Counted from the first letter of the stretch, positions 1-6,208 are shown. The stretch is 12,780 nucleotides of DNA from an uncultured Oscillospiraceae bacterium (GCA_910587505.1 CAJULD010000064.1:1-12780), one strand, 5' to 3'. Numbers and translations are program-made. The notes: generated by a model from the letters alone, not told the origin.

Positions 1-4
1 CTCA

Positions 5-17
5 GCCTGTCGAAAAA
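5..17 (+). repeat. Left terminal inverted repeat of the IS
   Basis: The sequence GCCTGTCGAAAAA matches the reverse complement of 1578-1590 at 12 of 13 positions. It may extend outward, but bases 1-4 do not match the other end convincingly. Confidence 0.7.
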
Positions 18-40
18 GTCTGCCAACTGGTAGACTTTTT
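17..40 (+). terminator. Hairpin with T-run at the left end of the IS
   Basis: AGTCTGCC (17-24) pairs with GGTAGACT (29-36), with one G-T pair and a 4-base loop. An A-run precedes it and TTTTT (36-40) follows. It resembles a bidirectional intrinsic terminator that would stop outside transcription from entering the transposase gene. The same 3' arm holds the possible -35 box of the transposase promoter. Confidence 0.55.
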
Positions 41-59
41 CATGTAAAGATGATAAAAT
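31..59 (+). promoter_or_regulatory. Candidate transposase promoter
   Basis: TAGACT (31-36) lies 17 bp before TAAAAT (54-59), which is preceded by TG one base upstream (51-52), an extended -10 arrangement. The start of transcription would be near 66, giving a very short leader that begins just before the ribosome binding site. This is a motif match only. The -35 box is embedded in the hairpin arm, so terminator and promoter would overlap. Confidence 0.45.
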
Positions 60-80
60 AGGGAGTAAGGGGTGAGAAAG

Positions 81-1814
81 ATGCTGAAGCGGGGGAAAAA
101 TGAGCGAGGGGTCATAGAAATGGTGGACACAGAAAGCCTGGTGCCACCCGGACATCTATTGCGGCAGGTGGATGCAGCGGTAGATTTCGAGAAATTGTAC
201 AAAATCGTGGAGCCGTTGTACAGCGAAGAAGAGGGCCGGCGGAGCATCGACCCAGTGGTGCTGTTCAAAATCGTATTGCTGCAGCATCTGGATGGGAATG
301 CATCTTTGCGTGGAACGCTGCGCAGAGCGCAGACAGATGTAGCATACCGGTGGTTTCTGCGGTACACGCTAAGCGAGGAGCTGCCCCATTTTTCCACGGT
401 GAGTTACAACTTCCGGCACCGGTTTACTTCAGAAACCATAGAGGCAGTGTTTCGATGGATATTGGAGGAGGCGGGCAGTGCGGGAGCACTGACCCCGGCG
501 GCGGTATTTATAGATGGGACACACATCAAAGCCAGCGCAAATCTGAAGAAGAAAATGAAGCAGGAAGTACCGGCAGCAGCAAAACGATACCAGGAAGAAC
601 TGCTGGCGGAAGTCAACGCGGATCGGGAGGCTCATGGAAAAAAGCCTTTGGATGATGAAGATAAACCACCCAAAGCTGGAGGGAAGAAACAGGACAACAC
701 CTCAAAAAAGAAGCTGGCCCGGAGGAAGAAAGCGGGAAAAAAGCAGAAAACAGTAACGGTATCCACCACAGACCCGGAGTGTGGAATGTTTCACAAAGGG
801 GAGCACAGGCGGTGCTTCGCTTATGAGGCCCATACCGCCTGTGACAAGAACGGTTATGTATTGGAAGCAGTGGTCACCCCCGGAAATGTCCATGACAGCG
901 TGGCGTTCGATGATGTTTACAATAAAGTGATACAGACATTCCCGGAAATTGAGACTATCGTGGCGGATTCCGCATACAAAACTCCACACATCTGCAAAAA
1001 AGTGTTCACCGATGGCCGGGTGTTGTCCACTGCCTACAAGTGCCCCATGACGCTGAAGGGCGGACACGAGTGGTGGAAGTATGTTTATGATGAATACTAT
1101 GACTGCGTGATCTGCCCGGAATACCACATCCTGTCCTACCGCACCACCAACCGGGATGGATACCGTGAATACCGCAGCGACCCAAAAATCTGTGCCCAAT
1201 GCCCCACGCGGAAGCTGTGCACCCGCTCCAAAGACTGCGTGAAAACTGTCCTGCGCCATGTTTGGAAAGACTACGAAGAACTGGCCGATGACGCCAGATA
1301 CACCCCGGAATACAAGGACCTTTACGCCAAACGCAAAGAAACCATTGAACGGGTCTTTGCGGATGCGAAAGAAAAACACGCCATGCGCTATACCTTTTAC
1401 CGTGGTCTGGCCCAGGTTTCCAACTGGGTGAGGCTTAAATTTGCTGCCATGAACCTCAAAAAGCTGGCAAGATGGAAAGCCGGAAAGCGCTTTGCTCCTC
1501 CCTCCTCTACACCCTCCTCGTACATTTTATCCCTCATTAACTTTGTGGCCTGTCTGGTTATGAAGCCAGACAGGCCGTTTTTCGACAAGCAGCAGGCCGT
1601 GGGGACACATGGAAATCCATGTGTCCCCACGGCCCTTTTTCTGATAAAAGGAAAACGGACGCAGTACGGCGGGAAAAGACCGCCCGGACAGCGTTCAGCG
1701 GTTGCAAATACAGGCGCCAGGAGGTTATTCCACCGTCACCGATTTCGCCAGGTTCCGGGGCCGGTCGATGTCGCAGCCCCGCATCAGCGCCGCGTAATAG
1801 GCAAACAGCTGTAA
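81..1814 (+). CDS. IS1182-family DDE transposase, frame runs out of the IS
   Basis: It catalyses cutting and joining of the IS ends. The N-terminal domain (about residues 10-120) has the family pattern LVPPGHLLRQVD followed by a helical region. The DDE catalytic residues are likely Asp145 (FIDGTHIKA), Asp296 (VADSAYKT) and the Glu in KETIERVF (420 or 423). A lysine-rich segment lies at about 155-225, and a cysteine cluster at about 342-380 (CVICPE, CAQCPTRKLC) may bind metal. I chose ATG at 81 because AAGGGG (67-72) stands 8 bp before it; GTG at 72 and ATG at 120 are alternatives. There is no stop codon inside the IS. The frame passes through the right inverted repeat, then the terminator hairpin at 1595-1634, and stops at 1814 antisense to the end of glmS. 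The last 75 or so residues are therefore flank-encoded and probably irrelevant to function. All catalytic motifs are intact, so it may be active. Confidence 0.85.
   Translation: MLKRGKNERGVIEMVDTESLVPPGHLLRQVDAAVDFEKLYKIVEPLYSEEEGRRSIDPVVLFKIVLLQHLDGNASLRGTLRRAQTDVAYRWFLRYTLSEELPHFSTVSYNFRHRFTSETIEAVFRWILEEAGSAGALTPAAVFIDGTHIKASANLKKKMKQEVPAAAKRYQEELLAEVNADREAHGKKPLDDEDKPPKAGGKKQDNTSKKKLARRKKAGKKQKTVTVSTTDPECGMFHKGEHRRCFAYEAHTACDKNGYVLEAVVTPGNVHDSVAFDDVYNKVIQTFPEIETIVADSAYKTPHICKKVFTDGRVLSTAYKCPMTLKGGHEWWKYVYDEYYDCVICPEYHILSYRTTNRDGYREYRSDPKICAQCPTRKLCTRSKDCVKTVLRHVWKDYEELADDARYTPEYKDLYAKRKETIERVFADAKEKHAMRYTFYRGLAQVSNWVRLKFAAMNLKKLARWKAGKRFAPPSSTPSSYILSLINFVACLVMKPDRPFFDKQQAVGTHGNPCVPTALFLIKGKRTQYGGKRPPGQRSAVANTGARRLFHRHRFRQVPGPVDVAAPHQRRVIGKQL
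1547..1582 (+). terminator. Transposase terminator at the right end of the IS
   Basis: GGCCTGTCTGG (1547-1557) and CCAGACAGGCC (1566-1576) form a perfect 11-bp stem with an 8-base loop, followed by GTTTTT. The T-run is itself part of the right inverted repeat. It lies inside the open transposase frame, so transcripts ending here would lack a stop codon. Confidence 0.7.
1578..1590 (-). repeat. Right terminal inverted repeat of the IS
   Basis: Read on the minus strand this is GCTTGTCGAAAAA, matching the left end at 12 of 13 positions. The outer edge is 4 bp from the stem of the hairpin at 1595. Confidence 0.7.
1595..1640 (+). terminator. Perfect 18-bp terminator hairpin beside the IS
   Basis: GGCCGTGGGGACACATGG (1595-1612) pairs perfectly with 1617-1634 across the 4-base loop AAAT and is followed by CTTTTT. 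As written it stops plus-strand transcription leaving the IS. Read in the glmS direction it has an A-run before the stem but no T-run after it; the IS end begins there instead. It was probably a bidirectional glmS terminator before the IS arrived (inference). Confidence 0.75.
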
Positions 1815-3566
1815 GGGGGCCACACCCAGCAGGGGCAGCAGCATGGGGTGGGCGTCCGGTATGGCAATGACGCCGTTGGCGTTTTTCGCCATGTCCGCAG
1901 CCCGGCTCTCCGTGGTCAGGGCCAGCACGTCGCCGCCTCTGGTGCGGACCTCCAGAATGTTGCTCATCGCCTTATCAAACAGCCTCAGGCAGGTTCCCAG
2001 CGCCACCACCAAAGTCCCCGGCTCGATGAGGCTGATGGTCCCATGCTTCAGCTCTCCGGAGGCGTAGGCCTCGGAGTGAACGTAGGAAATCTCCTTCAGC
2101 TTCAGCGAGCCCTCCAGCCCCAGGGCGTAGTCCACGTTGCGCCCGATATAGAAAACGCTCTCCCGGTTGAAATACTGGCTGGCGTAATACTGCACGCCGT
2201 CCCGATTGGCCAGCACCTTCTCCAGCTTTTCCGGCAGGGTCCGGAAGTCCTCCAGCACCGCCCGCCGCTCCTCCGCCGCCATGGAGCCCAGCACCCGGCT
2301 CATGTGCAGCCCCAGCAGGTTCAGCACCGCCAGCTGGGTGGAATAGGCCTTGGTGGTAGCCACGGCGATCTCCGGTCCCGCCCAGGTATACAGCACCTGG
2401 TCGCTTTCCCGGGCGATGGAGGAGCCTGCCACGTTGACGATGGACAGGATCTTCGCTCCCCGCCGCCGGGCCTCCCGCAGGGCGGCCATGCTGTCCAGGG
2501 TCTCCCCCGACTGGCTGATAACGATTACCAGGGTCCGCTGGTCCACGATGGGGTCCATGTACCGGAACTCCGAGGCCAGCGTTACCTCCACCGGCAGGCG
2601 AAGCATCTGCTCCAGGTGGTATTTCCCCACCACCCCCACGTGATAGGAGGACCCGCAGGCCACAATGTGGATGCTCCGCATGGACCGGAGGTACTCCTCC
2701 GGCAGGGTGAAGTCCTCCAGAAAAACCTCCCCTTCCCGGATCCGGGGGAACACGGCCCGGCGCAGGGCCTCGGGCTGCTCCATGATCTCCTTGAACATGA
2801 AGTGCTCATAGCCGCCCTTCTCCGCCGCGTCGATCTCCCAGTCCACCCGGCAGATCTCCTTTTCCACGGGCTGCATCAGATGGTCGTAGCAGGCGATGCC
2901 CTCCTCCGTCAGGACGGCAACCTCCCCGTCGTCCATATAGCTGACGCGGCGGGTAAAGCGCAGGATCGCGGTCACGTCGCTGGCCAGGAAGCTGCATCCC
3001 TCCCCGTAACCCAGAATCAGCGGGCTGTCCTTCCGGGCGGCGATAAGCTGCCCGGGCGCGTCGGCGGAGACGATCCCCAGGGCATAGGCCCCCTCGATCC
3101 GCCGCAGGCACCGTCCCACGGCGGTCAGCAGGTCCGCGCCGTCCCGCTGGAAATATTCTACCAGCTGGGCCACCACCTCCGTATCCGTCTCGGAGGTAAA
3201 GGGCACCCCCTGTCCCTGCAAAAAGTCCTTGAGCTCGCCGTAGTTTTCGATGATGCCGTTGTGGACCACGGCGATTTTTCCGCTGCGGCTGACCTGGGGA
3301 TGGGAATTTTCATCGGAGGGCGCGCCGTGGGTGGCCCAGCGGGTGTGCCCCACTCCCACGGTCCCCTTCACGGCCGCGCCACCGTCCAGGAGGTCACAGA
3401 GCACCTTCAGCCGGCCCTTCGCCTTGTGGACGCAGAGGCTCCCGCCCCCCTCCGGACAGACGGCGACGCCCGCGGAGTCATAGCCCCGGTATTCCAGGCG
3501 GGACAGCCCGTCCAGCAGGATCGGGGCCGCCTGCTCTTTTCCTGTATAACCAACAATGCCGCACAT
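1725..3566 (-). CDS. glmS: Glutamine-fructose-6-phosphate aminotransferase (isomerising)
   Basis: It makes glucosamine-6-phosphate from fructose-6-phosphate and glutamine, the first step toward UDP-GlcNAc for peptidoglycan; it is cytosolic. At 613 residues it is full family length. The N-terminal glutaminase domain (about 2-220) begins MCGIVGYTG with the nucleophile Cys2, and has RWATHG (76-81) and HNGIIENY (102-109). Two SIS sugar-isomerase domains follow, with VACGSS (302-307), SQSGET (351-356) and the EGSLKLKEISY to GELKHG segment (485-509). The C-terminus is the conserved KSVTVE. GGGAGGT lies 7 bp before the ATG. It is transcribed alone, divergent from the DUF421 gene with only 89 bp between starts. 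No glmS ribozyme fits in that space, and no convincing promoter was found there, so the promoter may lie inside the DUF421 gene. Very confident. Confidence 0.97.
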   Translation of the reverse strand: MCGIVGYTGKEQAAPILLDGLSRLEYRGYDSAGVAVCPEGGGSLCVHKAKGRLKVLCDLLDGGAAVKGTVGVGHTRWATHGAPSDENSHPQVSRSGKIAVVHNGIIENYGELKDFLQGQGVPFTSETDTEVVAQLVEYFQRDGADLLTAVGRCLRRIEGAYALGIVSADAPGQLIAARKDSPLILGYGEGCSFLASDVTAILRFTRRVSYMDDGEVAVLTEEGIACYDHLMQPVEKEICRVDWEIDAAEKGGYEHFMFKEIMEQPEALRRAVFPRIREGEVFLEDFTLPEEYLRSMRSIHIVACGSSYHVGVVGKYHLEQMLRLPVEVTLASEFRYMDPIVDQRTLVIVISQSGETLDSMAALREARRRGAKILSIVNVAGSSIARESDQVLYTWAGPEIAVATTKAYSTQLAVLNLLGLHMSRVLGSMAAEERRAVLEDFRTLPEKLEKVLANRDGVQYYASQYFNRESVFYIGRNVDYALGLEGSLKLKEISYVHSEAYASGELKHGTISLIEPGTLVVALGTCLRLFDKAMSNILEVRTRGGDVLALTTESRAADMAKNANGVIAIPDAHPMLLPLLGVAPLQLFAYYAALMRGCDIDRPRNLAKSVTVE

Positions 3567-3655
3567 AACTTTTACCTCCCGGACGCGTTGGCGCCCTGTT
3601 TTCGCATAGAATGAACCAACTCTGCAAATACTGGGGCAGAAAGGAAGTGACCTGG

Positions 3656-4339
3656 ATGGCTACCGCCTTCTTCCGCACCATTCTGCTGTATTTTATTCTG
3701 ATGACCGGCCTGCGGTTAATGGGAAAGCGCCAGATCGGCGAGCTGGAACCCAGCGAGCTGGTGCTGACGCTGATTATCTCCGATCTGGCCGCCGTTCCCA
3801 TGCAGGATTTCGGCATTCCGCTGGTCAACGGCGTTTTCCCCATTGTCACGCTGCTGTGCCTGTCCATGCTGCTGAGCTTTTTCAGCCTGAAGTCCATCCG
3901 CTTCCGGGGTCTGGTCTGCGGCTATCCCACCGTCATCATCCGGGACGGGAAGATTCTCCAGCAAAATATGTCCCGGAACCGCTTCACCGTGGACGAGCTG
4001 CTGGAGCAGCTGCGCAGCCAGGGGTACAGCGACCTGGCCGCCGTAAAATACGCCGTTCTGGAGACCAGCGGCCAGGTATCGGTCCTGCCCTACACCAGGG
4101 CCAGCCCCGTCACCCCCCAGGTCATGGGCATGAATGTGGCGGACGATGTAACGCTGCCGGTGCTGCTCATCAACGATGGACGCATTATGTCCGAAAATCT
4201 CTCCGCCAGCGGGTATGACGCCGTCTGGCTGGAAAAGCAGCTGCGGGAGCGCCGTCTGACCTCTCCCCGGCAGGTCTTTTTCATGACCGTGGACGAGGCG
4301 GGGACCATCACCTGCGTGGCAAAGGAGGCAAGCGCATGA
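3656..4339 (+). CDS. DUF421 (YetF-like) membrane protein
   Basis: A 227-residue membrane protein of the DUF421 family, whose biochemical role is not established. Hydrophobic segments occur at about 3-18, 34-50 and 55-75, with the family signature GLRLMGKRQIGELEPSELV between the first two. A soluble C-terminal domain (about 80-227) starts with the pattern YPTVIIRDGKI, followed by the typical segment of conserved charged residues (DELLEQLRSQGYSDL, then VLETSGQVSVLP). I chose ATG at 3656 because AAGGAAG (3641-3647) precedes it by 8 bp; an in-frame ATG at 3611 would add 15 residues but has no ribosome binding site. The stop overlaps the next start (ATGA), so the two are translationally coupled. 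DUF421 and DUF4363 genes are often paired in Firmicutes, which supports both calls. Confidence 0.88.
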   Translation: MATAFFRTILLYFILMTGLRLMGKRQIGELEPSELVLTLIISDLAAVPMQDFGIPLVNGVFPIVTLLCLSMLLSFFSLKSIRFRGLVCGYPTVIIRDGKILQQNMSRNRFTVDELLEQLRSQGYSDLAAVKYAVLETSGQVSVLPYTRASPVTPQVMGMNVADDVTLPVLLINDGRIMSENLSASGYDAVWLEKQLRERRLTSPRQVFFMTVDEAGTITCVAKEASA

Positions 4340-4716
4340 AGGCTCTCTATATTCCCACCTGCCTGCTGGCGGTGATCCTGGGCTTTTCCCTGTGGACCGG
4401 CCGCTATGTGGAGCAGAGAACCAGCCACTGGACCGGGCTGCTGTCGGAGATCGACGAGCTGGCCCGGCAGGAGGACTGGGGACAGGCGGAGGAGCGCCTC
4501 CGGAAGGCCTACGCCGATTGGGACGCCAGTCAGACCTTTTTCCACACCATCATGGACCATCAGGAGCTGGACGAGGCGGAGAACCTGTTCGCCGGGGCCT
4601 TTGCCGTCTGCCGGGAGGAGGACGGCGCGGACTTCCACATGCTTCTGGCCCAGCTGACGGGCCAGCTGGATCTTCTGGCGGAGACCCAGGGAATCAGTAT
4701 CCGGAATATTTTCTAG
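4336..4716 (+). CDS. DUF4363-like small membrane-anchored protein
   Basis: A 126-residue protein with one N-terminal hydrophobic segment (about residues 4-20) after MKALY, then a hydrophilic alpha-helical remainder (about 25-126) rich in Glu, Gln and Trp. It looks like a signal-anchored protein with a helical extracytoplasmic domain. Its start overlaps the stop of the DUF421 gene (ATGA), so the two are made together and probably act together at the membrane. The resemblance to DUF4363 comes from size, architecture and neighbour. No catalytic motif is visible and the function is unknown. Confidence 0.75.
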   Translation: MKALYIPTCLLAVILGFSLWTGRYVEQRTSHWTGLLSEIDELARQEDWGQAEERLRKAYADWDASQTFFHTIMDHQELDEAENLFAGAFAVCREEDGADFHMLLAQLTGQLDLLAETQGISIRNIF

Positions 4717-4759
4717 CATTTTATGGCGAAGACAGGATCACCGGCCGGTCCACGGCAGA

Positions 4760-4781
4760 TTCCCCGCAAAATTTCGGGGGA
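4760..4781. other. Hairpin between convergent genes
   Basis: TTCCCCG (4760-4766) pairs with CGGGGGA (4775-4781), including one T-G pair, around the loop CAAAATTT. It lies in the 164-bp gap between the convergent DUF4363-like and Crp/Fnr genes and may end transcription from either side. There is no T-run next to it, so a terminator call is weak. The rest of the gap shows no gene. Confidence 0.3.
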
Positions 4782-4880
4782 CGGCCGCGAGGCAGCAATT
4801 TGAAATTCCCGAAGTTCTTTTTGATGCCTTTTCCGCACAGCGCCAGGCGGCGCAGCGGTTTCAGGAAAAATATGGACGCC

Positions 4881-5537
4881 TTAATCCGCCCCGTCCCGCC
4901 AGGTCACCTGCCGCCCCTCGATGCGCACCAGGCCCTCCTCCCGCATTTTTTTCAGCTCCCGCATCATGGCGCTGCGGTCGGTGCTGATATAATCCGCCAG
5001 GGCGCTGAGGGTAAAGGGGAGGGTAAATTCATTCCGCCCGGCTTCCAGCCGACAGATCCGGAAATAGCATTGCAGCTTCTCCCGGATGCTGCGGCGGCTG
5101 AGCACCTCCACCCGGCGGCCAAGCTGCCGGGTGTGTCCGGCCAGCAGGCGGAACATGTTCTGCACCAGCCTGCTGTGATGGTCGCAGGCCTTCTCGCAGC
5201 GTTTCATCAGGTGGCTGTACTCCATGAACAGCACCTCGCTCTCCCCGCCGCTGACCACCTCCACCCAGTCTCCCAGCTCCGGCGTGAAGGCCAGCGCCTC
5301 TCCGAAGATCCCCCCGGCCTCCACCTGCTCCAGGATGGTCCGGGTCCCCCCGCGGTCCAGACGCACCAGCGCCGCCTGTCCCCGAAGCAGCACGCCCACC
5401 TCCCCGCCGGATTCCCCGTAGGCGCAGATGGTCTGCCCCGGCTGAAACCGGGTCCGCCGCATCCGGAAGCATTGGATCATGGATTCCACCTCTTCGCCGG
5501 TAATCCCCTGAAACACCGCCAGCCCGCCGTACTCCAT
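4881..5537 (-). CDS. Crp/Fnr family transcriptional regulator
   Basis: A 218-residue DNA-binding regulator. The N-terminal half (about 8-115) is a cyclic-nucleotide-binding-type beta-roll with the pattern FQPGQTICAYGESGGEVGVLLRG; a long dimerisation helix follows (about 118-160). The C-terminal winged helix-turn-helix is at about 170-215, with recognition helix TDRSAMMRELKKM. In the recognition helix the Arg-Glu pair of E. coli CRP is Arg188-Ser189, so the target sequence probably differs from TGTGA. The cysteines (23, 38, 114, 118, 157, 162) do not form the N-terminal FNR iron-sulfur pattern, so the signal is unknown. AGGAG precedes the start. The palindrome at 5569-5588, 31 bp upstream of the ATG, suggests autoregulation. 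The gene is divergent from the NrdD-like small gene, its likely target. Confidence 0.88.
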   Translation of the reverse strand: MEYGGLAVFQGITGEEVESMIQCFRMRRTRFQPGQTICAYGESGGEVGVLLRGQAALVRLDRGGTRTILEQVEAGGIFGEALAFTPELGDWVEVVSGGESEVLFMEYSHLMKRCEKACDHHSRLVQNMFRLLAGHTRQLGRRVEVLSRRSIREKLQCYFRICRLEAGRNEFTLPFTLSALADYISTDRSAMMRELKKMREEGLVRIEGRQVTWRDGAD

Positions 5538-5568
5538 ACTGCGTCTCCTTCCCGCGCCGTCCGATATC

Positions 5569-5588
5569 TTGTGGTAAATTTATGACAA
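5569..5588. promoter_or_regulatory. Palindromic operator before the Crp/Fnr gene
   Basis: TTGTGGTAAATTTATGACAA is symmetric at 16 of 20 positions: TTGT, two free bases, TAAATTTA, two free bases, ACAA. It lies 31 bp from the Crp/Fnr start codon, in an AT-rich stretch likely to contain that gene's -10 region, as an autorepression site would. Binding is inferred from symmetry and position only. Confidence 0.55.
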
Positions 5589-5618
5589 ATACACAAAATA
5601 TAGAAAATTTTGGAGTTC

Positions 5619-5632
5619 GTTGCCTTTGCAAC
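5619..5632. promoter_or_regulatory. Palindrome at class II activator position
   Basis: GTTGC-CTTT-GCAAC is a perfect 5-4-5 inverted repeat, the same geometry as FNR-type boxes though not the same bases. Its centre (5625.5) is 41.5 bp before the start site predicted from the -10 box at 5655-5660 (near A5667). This is the standard place for a class II Crp/Fnr activator, and that promoter has no recognisable -35 box. Confidence 0.5.
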
Positions 5633-5651
5633 ATACTCTTCCACCCATACA

Positions 5652-5660
5652 TGATATACT
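5652..5660 (+). promoter_or_regulatory. Extended -10 promoter of the NrdD-like gene
   Basis: TGATATACT contains TG, one base, and TATACT, an extended -10 element. At 17-18 bp spacing the -35 region reads CATACT or ACATAC, a poor match, consistent with an activator-dependent promoter. Confidence 0.55.
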
Positions 5661-5677
5661 GATGCCACACAAAAGTA

Positions 5678-5697
5678 AAGTCCCAATTGCGGGACTT
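5678..5697 (+). other. Leader hairpin before the NrdD-like gene
   Basis: AAGTCCC (5678-5684) and GGGACTT (5691-5697) form a perfect 7-bp stem with a 6-base loop in the predicted leader, ending 7 bp before the AGGAGG ribosome binding site (5705-5710). It could influence mRNA stability or translation. No T-run follows, so it is not a terminator. Confidence 0.5.
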
Positions 5698-5717
5698 CCA
5701 TACGAGGAGGAAAAGCC

Positions 5718-5981
5718 ATGATGCAGGTAAACGTGACCGGCGGCGAGATCAGCCGGGAAGAGCGGGCGGCCTATATCGCCCGCGCCAACAGCAAATACGC
5801 CATCGGCACCGTCCAGGCGATGGACATCCATGTGGACGGGGAGTATGTGGATCTCCACTACCATCTGACACCCCGGCCCTTCAGCCGGATTCGCCGGATC
5901 ACCGGCTACCTGGTAGGCGACATGAGCCATTGGAACGACGCCAAGGCCGCCGAGGAACGGGATCGGGTCAAGCACCTTTGA
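5718..5981 (+). CDS. Small NrdD C-terminus-like protein
   Basis: An 87-residue soluble protein. Its C-terminal third (about 58-87, RRITGYLVG, then a WN..KAAEERDRVKHL tail) resembles the last residues of anaerobic ribonucleoside-triphosphate reductase NrdD, where a similar GYL, N..K..E and RVKH pattern ends the protein. There are no cysteines at all, so the NrdD radical/glycyl chemistry and zinc site are absent; it cannot be a reductase alone. The first half (ISREERAAYIARANSKYAIG, then VDGEYVDLHYHL) is not recognised. Start ATG at 5718 has AGGAGG 7 bp upstream; a second ATG follows at once. Such proteins may be labelled anaerobic ribonucleotide reductase by automatic annotation, which overstates the evidence. 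The divergent Crp/Fnr gene and the promoter layout suggest control by that regulator. A strong terminator follows. Confidence 0.72.
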   Translation: MMQVNVTGGEISREERAAYIARANSKYAIGTVQAMDIHVDGEYVDLHYHLTPRPFSRIRRITGYLVGDMSHWNDAKAAEERDRVKHL

Positions 5982-5982
5982 T

Positions 5983-6016
5983 GCTCCGGGGCTTCCAGCC
6001 CCGGAGCCCCTTTTTT
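5983..6016 (+). terminator. Terminator of the NrdD-like gene
   Basis: GCTCCGGGGC (5983-5992) and GCCCCGGAGC (5998-6007) form a perfect 10-bp stem with loop TTCCA, followed by CCC and six T. It begins 2 bp after the stop codon, so the small gene is monocistronic. Confidence 0.9.
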
Positions 6017-6124
6017 CCGGAGCCGCCTTCAGCGGCCTGACGCCTGCGGTTCTGGGCTGCCCTGCTGTCGGACGCCGGTCGCCCGGTGATTTTCCTTTTT
6101 TTCAGGGAAAAATGAAAAAAAGCC

Positions 6125-6155
6125 TTGACTTTCCCCTAACCGGAAGGTGTACGCT
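6125..6155 (+). promoter_or_regulatory. MerR-type promoter and operator of the ABC operon
   Basis: TTGACT (6125-6130) and TACGCT (6150-6155) are separated by 19 bp instead of 17, and the spacer holds the inverted repeat ACTTTCC, seven bases, GGAAGGT (6128-6148; 6 of 7 positions symmetric). An overlong spacer with this CCTAACCGGAAGG type centre is the hallmark of promoters that MerR-family proteins activate by untwisting the DNA. The regulator gene is not in this window. Confidence 0.8.
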
Positions 6156-6167
6156 CATCTCACAGAG

Positions 6168-6182
6168 GGGGATCGAATCCCC
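6168..6182 (+). other. Leader hairpin of the ABC operon
   Basis: GGGGAT (6168-6173) and ATCCCC (6177-6182) form a 6-bp stem with loop CGA, a few bases after the predicted start of transcription (about 6162). It may stabilise the 5' end of the mRNA. It also looks superficially like a tRNA T-arm, but no other tRNA parts surround it. Confidence 0.4.
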
Positions 6183-6208
6183 GAATCGCAATTGAGAGGA
6201 GACTGTCC

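Larger units (their letters stand above)
5..1590 (+). mobile_element. IS1182-like insertion sequence, near-complete
   Basis: The element is bounded by an imperfect inverted repeat, GCCTGTCGAAAAA at the left and, read from the other strand, GCTTGTCGAAAAA at the right (12 of 13 bases match). It carries a single DDE transposase gene filling almost all the space. Next to each terminal repeat is a hairpin (17-36 and 1547-1576). The outer limits are uncertain by a few bases, because the window starts only 4 bp outside the left repeat and the left flank with any target duplication cannot be seen. Family assignment rests on the transposase. The right end lies directly beside the terminator hairpin at 1595-1634. 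Confidence 0.8.

Noticed and set aside
1848..3614. Long plus-strand reading frame (588 aa) opposite glmS
   Set aside because: It is the antisense shadow of a GC-rich, certain gene: composition is rich in His, Gln, Pro and Gly, with no domain and no ribosome binding site.
3567..3655. glmS ribozyme or riboswitch upstream of glmS
   Set aside because: Only 89 bp separate the divergent starts, and no ribozyme core or suitable fold is visible there.
4392..5585. Plus-strand frame (397 aa) across the DUF4363-like and Crp/Fnr region
   Set aside because: It overlaps one real gene in another frame and another in antisense; no domain or ribosome binding site.
6165..6186. tRNA T-arm-like sequence in the ABC leader
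   Set aside because: The stem and ATCGAAT loop look like a T-arm, but there is no acceptor stem, anticodon arm or CCA around it; a leader hairpin is simpler.
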